Notes under the pieces: model-generated
The model's database searches: none
What the model saw: only the letters and a program-made list of their open reading frames with translations
What the model was told of the DNA's origin: nothing
In this document: positions 58,284-64,000 of the stretch, piece after piece
How the letters are laid out: every line of letters starts with the position of its first letter
Numbering within the stretch: position 1 is the first letter of the stretch
Program-made: the position numbers and the translations under genes
Assembly (NCBI RefSeq): GCF_021233435.1
Contig: NZ_CP089468.1
Location: forward strand, 620,001 to 684,000
DNA length: 64,000 bases
From: Halobacterium noricense
Lineage (GTDB): Archaea; Halobacteriota; Halobacteria; Halobacteriales; Halobacteriaceae
Direction: 5' to 3'

Positions 58284-59579
58284 TCACGCGTCCGCGGCGA
58301 GCGCGGCCCCCAGCCAGTACGCGGGCAGCCCGAAGACGGCGAGCAGGACGACCCACGCGACGAGCAGGAACCAGAACAGCGCGCCCGGCCCGAGCAGCGC
58401 CACGACCCCAGCGAGCGGGGCGACGACGGCGACGAGCGGGACGACGGCCGTCCTGATTCTCCCCCACTCGCTCGCGCGCTCGGTTCTGGTCGCGCCGACG
58501 ACGGCGAACGTCCAGACGTGCGCGGCGAGCAGGCCCGCCGAGAGCGCGCGGCCGACGGTCCACGACGCGACTTCGGGGTGGGTGTACGCGCCGACGACGG
58601 CACCGAGCACACCGAGCGCGAGCGCCGTCCCGACTGCGGCGGCTGTGAGCACGCGCGTATCGTCGAGCCGGCCGCTCGCAGTGAGCGCGCCGACGGCGAC
58701 TGCCGTGAGCGCGGTGCACAGCGCGGTCGTCCCGACGAGCGGGAAGTACGCGTTCACGGTGCCGCCGACGAACGCGACGAGAGCGACCAGCGTGCCGGCT
58801 GCTGCGAACGCCACGCCGACGCGCTCGGTGTCGTCGGGCGTACCGACGCGGTCGACGAGTGCGCCGAACCCGCGGAGGAGGCCCGCGAGTACGACGACCG
58901 GGACGGCGAGCACGAGCGCGGCATTCGCGAGCAAGCCGGGGAGCACCTCGACGCCGATTGCGACTTCAGTTGCGACCGTCGAGACGACGCCACCGTCCGG
59001 CGCGAACGCGACGAAGTCGTCGTCGACGGAGTCGCCGGCCCGCCACGTCGCGACCGCGTCGCCGCTCGCGCCCGCGGTGATTGTGTAGCCGTCGGGCGCG
59101 TGCAGGCGGACGGTGTCGGTGTCTACTTCCCAGCCGGTCGGCGTGTCGCGGAGTGCGTCCGCGAGCACGACGCCGCCGACGGACGTGTGCCCGAAGTCGG
59201 GGTCGGTGTACGTGATGCTGACGCGGGAGCCGTCGACAGAGAGGGTAGCGGCCTCGGGGACGGGCGCGAGTCCGTCGGCCTCGCTGGCGAGCGCAGTCAC
59301 GACCGCGTCGGAGTGGTTCGCGACGCGCGCCGCGCCGTCGCCAGCCAGCTCGTTCTCGACGACGACGCGTGCGCTCCCGTTCGCACGAACGTGGACGTCC
59401 AGCGAGGATTCGACGACGGTGACCGGTTCGCCGGCCGCGTCGGCGGCGGACTCGAACGATTCGCCGCACGCGCCACAGACGTCCTCGGGCGGCGGTGTGG
59501 CCGCGGTGCCACCAGCGACGAGCGCGAGCACGACGACGAGCGCGACTACGGGGAGGGCGACCGTGCGACGCGGGGCCAT
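58284..59579 (-). CDS. Exported multi-pass membrane protein of unknown function
   Basis: This 431-residue protein has a signal peptide (VALPVVALVVVLALVAGGTAA) followed by CGACGESF, then an extracellular beta-rich domain of about 180 residues and some eight helices in the C-terminal half. The CGAC pair just after the signal may form a disulfide or bind metal. I recognise no family. It precedes the divergent L44e operon by 121 bp. Confidence 0.65.
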   Translation of the reverse strand: MAPRRTVALPVVALVVVLALVAGGTAATPPPEDVCGACGESFESAADAAGEPVTVVESSLDVHVRANGSARVVVENELAGDGAARVANHSDAVVTALASEADGLAPVPEAATLSVDGSRVSITYTDPDFGHTSVGGVVLADALRDTPTGWEVDTDTVRLHAPDGYTITAGASGDAVATWRAGDSVDDDFVAFAPDGGVVSTVATEVAIGVEVLPGLLANAALVLAVPVVVLAGLLRGFGALVDRVGTPDDTERVGVAFAAAGTLVALVAFVGGTVNAYFPLVGTTALCTALTAVAVGALTASGRLDDTRVLTAAAVGTALALGVLGAVVGAYTHPEVASWTVGRALSAGLLAAHVWTFAVVGATRTERASEWGRIRTAVVPLVAVVAPLAGVVALLGPGALFWFLLVAWVVLLAVFGLPAYWLGAALAADA

Positions 59580-59651
59580 AGTCGAGCCGTGGCGAGCGGC
59601 GAGCAAAAACCTGTGTGTGCGCTGGGGGGTTCCGTCCCCGAAACCAAACGG

Positions 59652-59659
59652 ATTTTAAG
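59652..59659 (+). promoter_or_regulatory. TATA-like element of the L44e operon
   Basis: ATTTTAAG in GGATTTTAAGC lies 42-49 bp before the L44e ATG. A leader of about 20 bases would result, with no strong Shine-Dalgarno sequence. Confidence 0.5.
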
Positions 59660-59700
59660 CGGCCACGTGTAACCGAGAGACAACAGAGCTGATTTAGCCT

Positions 59701-59982
59701 ATGGAGATGCCACGCCGATTCAACAGCTACTGCCCGCACTGTGACGAACACAACCAAATCGAGGTCGAGAAGGTCCGAACCGGCCGCTCGTCCGGCATGA
59801 AGTGGGACGCTCGCCGCACCAAGCGCGCGAACGCCTCTATCGGGAACCACGGTCGGTTCTCGAAGGTGCCGGTCGGCAACAAGCCGACGAAGAAGACGGA
59901 CCTCAAGTACCGCTGCAACGAGTGCGGGAACGCTCACCTCCGCGAGGGATGGCGCACCGGCCGTCTCGTCTTCCAGGACTAA
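59701..59982 (+). CDS. rpl44e: 50S ribosomal protein L44e
   Basis: This 93-residue protein has a zinc site from C11-x2-C14 (YCPHC) and C72-x2-C75 (RCNECG) and the rRNA-binding basic centre [35 protein letters not shown]44e sits near the ribosomal E site in archaea and eukaryotes. First gene of a translation operon; S27e follows after two bases. Confidence 0.96.
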   Translation: MEMPRRFNSYCPHCDEHNQIEVEKVRTGRSSGMKWDARRTKRANASIGNHGRFSKVPVGNKPTKKTDLKYRCNECGNAHLREGWRTGRLVFQD

Positions 59983-59984
59983 CG

Positions 59985-60158
59985 ATGGCGGGAGGATTCT
60001 TCAAAGTCGAATGTCCGGATTGCGAGAACGAACAAATCGTCTTCGGTAAGGCCTCCTCGGAGGTCGCCTGCGCCGTCTGCGGAACGACGCTCGCGCGTCC
60101 GACCGGCGGCGAGGCGGAGTTCGCCGGTGAGGTCGTCGAAACCGTCGAGGCCAGATGA
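59985..60158 (+). CDS. rps27e: 30S ribosomal protein S27e
   Basis: This 57-residue zinc-ribbon protein has C10-x2-C13 (ECPDC) and C29-x2-C32 (ACAVC), with the FKVECPDC and [14 protein letters not shown] contexts of archaeal S27e. Shares ATGA with the aIF2-alpha gene, so the products are translated together. Confidence 0.95.
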   Translation: MAGGFFKVECPDCENEQIVFGKASSEVACAVCGTTLARPTGGEAEFAGEVVETVEAR

Positions 60159-60955
60159 AGTACGTCGGCTGGCCCGAGGAGGGCGAACTCGTCGTCGGCA
60201 AGGTCGACGACATCGAGGACTTCGGCGTGTTCGTCGACCTCGAAGAGTACGAGGACAAGCGCGGCCTCGTACACGTCAGCGAAGTGGCCAGCGGCTGGAT
60301 TAAGAACGTTCGCGACCACGTCAACGAGGACCAGACAGTCGTCGCGAAGGTGCTGGACGTCGACGAGTCCGCCCAGCAGATCGACCTCTCGCTGAAGGAC
60401 GTCAACGACCACCAGCGCTCGGACAAGATTCAGGAGTGGAAGAACGAGCAGAAGGCCGACAAGTGGCTGACGCTGGCGTTCGGCGAGGACATGGACGACG
60501 ACCAGTTCCGCCGCATCGCCAACGAACTCCTCTCGGAGTTCGGCAGCCTCTACGAGGGGTTCGAGCAGGCCGCGATTCACGGCTACGAGGCCCTCGAAAA
60601 GACGGACCTCGACGACGACGAGCAGGACGCCATCGTCGAGACCGCACGCGAGAACGTCTCCGTGCCCTACGTCACGGTCACGGGCTACGTGACGTTGACG
60701 TCGCCCGACCCTGATGGCGTCGACGACGTGAAGGAAGCCCTGCAGGCCGCCGAGGGGAACGGCAAAGTCCCCGACGAGGCCGACCTCGAAGTGACGTACG
60801 TCGGCGCGCCCGAGTACCGCGTTCGGGTGCAAGCGCCGAACTACAAGACCGCCGAGGACCAGTTGGAAGCCGCCGGCGCTCGCGCCGTCGAGGAAATCGA
60901 CGCGCAGGGTGGCGACGGGAACTTCCACCGCGAGCGCCAGCTCGAAGAGGAATGA
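60155..60955 (+). CDS. eif2a: Translation initiation factor aIF2 subunit alpha
   Basis: This 266-residue protein has an N-terminal S1 domain ([46 protein letters not shown]), a helical middle domain (from about residue 88), and a C-terminal alpha/beta domain ([27 protein letters not shown]) that binds the gamma subunit. With aIF2-beta and -gamma it brings initiator Met-tRNA to the small subunit. The initiator tRNA gene itself lies 6.5 kb upstream. Overlaps nop10 by ATGA. Confidence 0.95.
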   Translation: MKYVGWPEEGELVVGKVDDIEDFGVFVDLEEYEDKRGLVHVSEVASGWIKNVRDHVNEDQTVVAKVLDVDESAQQIDLSLKDVNDHQRSDKIQEWKNEQKADKWLTLAFGEDMDDDQFRRIANELLSEFGSLYEGFEQAAIHGYEALEKTDLDDDEQDAIVETARENVSVPYVTVTGYVTLTSPDPDGVDDVKEALQAAEGNGKVPDEADLEVTYVGAPEYRVRVQAPNYKTAEDQLEAAGARAVEEIDAQGGDGNFHRERQLEEE

Positions 60956-61134
60956 AGTCAGACATCCGGGTGTGTTCGGCGTGGCGTGACCGCCACAGCC
61001 GCCCGGTGTACACGCTTTCTGCGGAGTGTCCCGACTGTGGGGCCGACGCCGTCAACAGCGCGCCAGCGCCGTTCGACCCGGAGGACCCCCACGGGCGCTA
61101 CCGACGCGCTCTTAAGGAACGCAGCCGCCCCTAG
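60952..61134 (+). CDS. nop10: H/ACA RNP protein Nop10
   Basis: This 60-residue protein belongs to the RNA-guided pseudouridylation complex with Cbf5, Gar1 and L7Ae. [12 protein letters not shown] and [21 protein letters not shown] are Nop10 hallmarks. The zinc ribbon looks incomplete: C26-x2-C29 is kept, but the first pair is reduced to C8 followed by SAW, so a fourth ligand is missing. The operon with L44e, S27e, aIF2-alpha and PAC2 is conserved in archaea. Confidence 0.93.
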   Translation: MKSDIRVCSAWRDRHSRPVYTLSAECPDCGADAVNSAPAPFDPEDPHGRYRRALKERSRP

Positions 61135-61137
61135 GGT

Positions 61138-61893
61138 ATGGACGAAATCGACATCGCGTGGGAATCCGAGCCGGAGCTGGACGACCCCGTGTTCGTCGAA
61201 GGACTGCCCGGCGTCGGGCACGTCGGGAAGCTGGTCGCCGAGCACGTCGTCGAGGAGGCGGACAGCGAACTCGTCGCGCGCGTGCACAGCGAGCACTTCC
61301 CGCCGCAGGTCACGGTCGGAGACGACAGCGTCGCGGCGCTCGCGCACGCCGAGATTCACGCCGTCGACACGGAGGGCCGGGACCTCCTCGTGCTCACGGG
61401 CAACCACCAGGCTCAGGACAACGTCGGCCACTACCGCGTCACCGAGGCGTTCCTCGACGTCGCCGAGAAGTTCGGCACGAGCGCGGTGTACGCGCTCGGC
61501 GGCGTCCCGACGGGTGAACTCGTCGAGGAGCACGACGTCATCGGGGCCGTCTCCGCAGACGACCTCAAGCAGCGCCTCGAAGAAGCGGGCGTGGAGTTCC
61601 GCAGCGAGGAGCCCGCGGGCGGCATCGTCGGCTCCAGCGGCCTGCTGCTCGGCCTGGGCGGCCGCCGCGGCTTCGGCGCCGCCTGCTTGATGGGCGAGAC
61701 GTCGGGCTATCTCGTAGACCCGAAGGCGGCGAAGGCCGTGCTCGCGGTGCTGGAAGATCTGCTCGGCTTCGACCTCGACGAGGAAGCCCTCGACGACCGC
61801 GCCGAGGAGATGGAGGAAGTCGTCGGTCGCCTCCGCGAGATGGAAGAGGGCCCGAGCCCCGGCGGCGAGGAAGACCTCCGGTACATCGGCTAA
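61138..61893 (+). CDS. PAC2 family proteasome-assembly chaperone homologue
   Basis: This 251-residue protein begins DPVFVEGLPGVGHVGKLVAEHVVEE, then DLLVLTGNHQAQDNVGHYRVTEAFLDVAEKFG, GGVPTGE and GIVGSSGLLLGLGGRRGFGAACLMGETSGYLVDPKAAKAVLAVL, which are the PAC2 family blocks. The C-terminus is a charged helix. Family members help assemble the 20S proteasome alpha ring in eukaryotes; the archaeal role is less clear. Starts three bases after nop10. Confidence 0.9.
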   Translation: MDEIDIAWESEPELDDPVFVEGLPGVGHVGKLVAEHVVEEADSELVARVHSEHFPPQVTVGDDSVAALAHAEIHAVDTEGRDLLVLTGNHQAQDNVGHYRVTEAFLDVAEKFGTSAVYALGGVPTGELVEEHDVIGAVSADDLKQRLEEAGVEFRSEEPAGGIVGSSGLLLGLGGRRGFGAACLMGETSGYLVDPKAAKAVLAVLEDLLGFDLDEEALDDRAEEMEEVVGRLREMEEGPSPGGEEDLRYIG

Positions 61894-61963
61894 CGGCGAC
61901 CCGACTGTTCCTGTTTGCTCGCGGACCGCTGGACCTAACCCCGCGTAGTGCCGACTGGGGGTC

Positions 61964-62659
61964 GTGAGCGACACTCCGTCGTGGCTGGTGTTCGGCGAGC
62001 GCGCCGCGTACCTGCCGGAGGCGGACGCGCTCGTGCTCGCAGACGTTCACGTCGGCCGTGACGCTACGTCCGATGTCTCCCTGCCGCTGGGCGAGCGCAC
62101 GGACCTCGTCAAGCGCCTCGACGCCTTACTGGGCGAGTTCGAGCCGGCGACCGTCGTGGTCGCGGGCGACCTCCTGCACGTCCACGGGACCGTCCCCGAC
62201 GGCGTCCGCGGCACCGTCGACGCCATCGAGACGGCCGTCCGTGGAGCAGACGCCACCTTCCGCGTCGTCCGCGGGAACCACGACGCGATGCTGGACTCCG
62301 TCGGCATCGACGCCGAAGAGTCGGTCGTGCTCGCAGACGGTACCGCGGTCTGGCACGGCCACGACGACCCGCCCGTGGACGCCGGGCGCTACGTCGTCGG
62401 CCACGAACACCCGGCGGTCGAAATCGAGGGGACGCGCCACCCGTGTTTCCTCTACGGCCCGCGCCAGCACGGGGGCAGCGACGTCGTCGTGCTTCCCGCG
62501 TTCACGCGACTCGCCCCGGGGACGCTCGTGAACGGACTCCGGCGCGACGACTCGCTGTCCTCGATGCTCTCGGACCCGGACGGCTTCCGGCCCGTCGTCG
62601 TCAGCGAGGGGGAGACGCTGGCGTTCCCCGCGCTCGGCGACCTGCGCGGCCTACTGTAA
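61964..62659 (+). CDS. Metallophosphoesterase (archaeal MJ0037-like)
   Basis: This 231-residue protein starts at a GTG and contains the five phosphoesterase motifs: LADVHVG (D27, H29), VVAGDLLH, VRGNHD, WHGHDD and VVGHEHP. It binds two metals and splits phosphoesters of unknown identity; related archaeal proteins are often encoded beside DNA repair helicases, but none is present here. Its end overlaps the convergent flavoprotein gene by 9 bp. Confidence 0.87.
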   Translation: MSDTPSWLVFGERAAYLPEADALVLADVHVGRDATSDVSLPLGERTDLVKRLDALLGEFEPATVVVAGDLLHVHGTVPDGVRGTVDAIETAVRGADATFRVVRGNHDAMLDSVGIDAEESVVLADGTAVWHGHDDPPVDAGRYVVGHEHPAVEIEGTRHPCFLYGPRQHGGSDVVVLPAFTRLAPGTLVNGLRRDDSLSSMLSDPDGFRPVVVSEGETLAFPALGDLRGLL

Positions 62660-63943
62660 GTCCGCGCTGACCGCGTCGGCTGCCGCTTTTCCGCCCTCCA
62701 GCGCGCCGTTGATGGAGGAGTCGTGCGTGTAGTCGCCCGCGAGGTAGACCGCGCCGTCGGGCGCGCGGACGTCCGGGAGGTCCTCGTGGATGCCGGGCGG
62801 CTGCGCGAACTGCGCGAACGGGAGGCGGTCGGTGCGCAGCAACTCGAAGTCGCCCAGCGACGCCGCCGGGTACCACGCGGAGACCGTCTCGCGCGTCCGG
62901 GTTTCGAGGTCGCCGTCGGATTCGATGCGGACGTCGTCGCCGGCATCCTCGTGGCCGACCGTCGTCGCGGCGACGAGCGCCCGGTCGTCGGGTGCGTACT
63001 CGGAGGCGACGCCGGACAGCGGCGCGACCGTCGTCGGCACCTCGCCGCCCGCGTTCAGGTGGATGCGGTCGCTGTCCGCGAGCGGGTGGCCAGACTGCAC
63101 CGCGAAGTACTGGGTGACGCAGCCGCGGCCGTCGGTTGGAATTGCGTCGACGCCCGTGAGGTCGCGGCTGGACTTCGGATCCGCGGCGACCACGACCGCG
63201 TCGGCTTCGACGGTCTCGCCGGGAATCTGGACGTCGACCGTGGCGTTCCCCGGGGCGATTTCCTCGACTGGCGTCTCCGTGACGATTCGCGCGTCCTGCG
63301 TGATTGCGCGATCCGCGAGCTGGTCCGAAAGTTCGCCCATCCCACCTGCTGGCACGACTGTCTTCCCCTCCGAGAGCATCTTGAACGTGAACTCGAAGAC
63401 GCGCTTGGACGTGTCGAGGTCGCGGTCGAGCGTGATGCCGCCGTAGAACGGCCGCACGAACCGCTCGACGTACCGCTCGGAAAAACCGTACGTGTAGAGG
63501 TGCTGCTCGATGGTGGCGTCCGGCTCGGCGAAGATTTCGTCGACGGACTTCGCTCTGAGGTCCGCGCGCAGCCGGAGCGTGCGGAGTTTGTCCATCGTCG
63601 AAATCTCGGCGTTGAACAGCGTCTGCGTGAGCGTACTTGGCTCCCGCAGCGGGTCCGCCAGCACGGAGCGCTGGTCGTCGCGACAGATGGTCGCGCCCGC
63701 GGAGAACGCGCGCAGGTCCAGCGCGCCGAAGTCCAGTTCCCGCCGCGCCGCGGGGTACGCGGTGAACAACACCTGGAAGCCGCGGTCGAAAATGTAGCCG
63801 TCGCCGCGCCGCGAGCGCACGCGCCCGCCGACGTCCTCGTTGCGCTCGAACAGCGTCACGTCGAAGCCGTCCGCGGCGAGGCGGCGCGCCGCCGTGAGCC
63901 CGGCGAGCCCGCCACCGACGACCACGACCCGAGAGTCAGACAT
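62651..63943 (-). CDS. FAD-dependent amine oxidase / phytoene desaturase-like protein
   Basis: This 430-residue flavoprotein has FAD motif VVVVGGGLAGLTAARRLAADGFDVTLFERNEDVGGRVRS at the N-terminus, TLDRDLDTSKRVFEFTFKMLSEGKTVVPAGGMGELSDQLA in the middle and the C-terminal FAD site VYLAGDYTHDSSINGALEGGKAAADAV. The set is that of CrtI-like and amine-oxidase proteins; several haloarchaeal ones act on carotenoids, but this lacks a clear carotenoid neighbour. The start is the ATG before SDSRVVVV. Confidence 0.85.
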   Translation of the reverse strand: MSDSRVVVVGGGLAGLTAARRLAADGFDVTLFERNEDVGGRVRSRRGDGYIFDRGFQVLFTAYPAARRELDFGALDLRAFSAGATICRDDQRSVLADPLREPSTLTQTLFNAEISTMDKLRTLRLRADLRAKSVDEIFAEPDATIEQHLYTYGFSERYVERFVRPFYGGITLDRDLDTSKRVFEFTFKMLSEGKTVVPAGGMGELSDQLADRAITQDARIVTETPVEEIAPGNATVDVQIPGETVEADAVVVAADPKSSRDLTGVDAIPTDGRGCVTQYFAVQSGHPLADSDRIHLNAGGEVPTTVAPLSGVASEYAPDDRALVAATTVGHEDAGDDVRIESDGDLETRTRETVSAWYPAASLGDFELLRTDRLPFAQFAQPPGIHEDLPDVRAPDGAVYLAGDYTHDSSINGALEGGKAAADAVSADLQ

Positions 63944-64000
63944 ACCTGACTGTTCGCCCGCGGGCGACAAGAACGTGCGGGCTTCAGGGGGCAGCCGCGC

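Overview
The window comes from a haloarchaeon (class Halobacteria). It is GC-rich throughout, and the encoded proteins are rich in Asp and Glu and poor in Lys. It carries archaeal markers: L44e, S27e, aIF2-alpha, Nop10, RNase P component 4, a HalX response regulator, halocyanins, the archaeal mevalonate enzyme MvaD and a eukaryal/archaeal initiator tRNA-Met. I cannot fix the genus from sequence alone. Most of it is dense chromosomal core with ATGA or GTGA stop/start overlaps. Two short stretches look accessory (28.4-29.6 kb and 53.1-53.9 kb).

Layout. 0-4.4 kb: a cut MscS-type channel, a YhbY-like RNA-binding protein and RNase P component 4 on the minus strand; two GT4 glycosyltransferases; a Gly/Met-rich coiled-coil protein; a DUF2797 protein. 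4.4-7.3 kb: two VOC dioxygenase-like proteins, an esterase and a DoxX protein, which together resemble bacterial Mhq quinone/hydroquinone resistance modules. 7.3-18.7 kb: Amt and GlnK, then a LivHMGF transporter. Downstream on the minus strand are its probable Tat-lipoprotein binding protein, a LolA-like lipoprotein, SppA, a DUF4350 protein and an unknown protein. 18.8-20.8 kb: a CopD-like / TusA-like / FmdE-like operon behind a DtxR-type palindrome. 20.9-24.5 kb: two histidine kinases and a HalX response regulator. 24.5-28.4 kb: an NDH-2-like flavoprotein, phosphomevalonate decarboxylase, endonuclease III and a membrane-anchored HTH regulator.

28.6-29.55 kb: a DUF433/DUF5615 toxin-antitoxin pair next to the right-end remnant of an IS200/IS605 element, including its terminal RNA hairpins. 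29.6-36.4 kb: a respiratory cytochrome bc locus (halocyanin, Rieske protein, split cytochrome b) wrapped in small haloarchaeal membrane proteins. 36.5-44 kb: a divergent NAD-kinase-like protein, M28 peptidase, MTH865 protein, Cys-rich GNAT, a second membrane halocyanin, Gfo/Idh/MocA oxidoreductase, SRPBCC protein, a minimal TrxR-like flavoprotein and CoaBC. 44.2-52 kb: a complete Mrp-type Na+/H+ antiporter operon whose E subunit carries an N-terminal UspA-like domain. 52.1-53.9 kb: Hpt, a DJ-1/PfpI protein carrying a 51-bp in-frame palindromic insertion, and the initiator tRNA-Met followed by a chain of hairpins that contains sense and antisense copies of the tRNA 3' end. 53.9-59.6 kb: a flippase, a DUF2298 membrane protein, a HAH_0734-type protein and an unknown membrane protein. 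59.7-64 kb: the L44e-S27e-aIF2alpha-Nop10-PAC2 operon, a metallophosphoesterase and a CrtI-like flavoprotein.

The least explained items are the tRNA-derived multi-hairpin region, the palindromic insertion inside the DJ-1 gene with its 10-bp flanking repeat, and the CopD/TusA/FmdE-like operon with its metal-repressor-like site. No CRISPR array, integrase, intact transposase or rRNA was seen.
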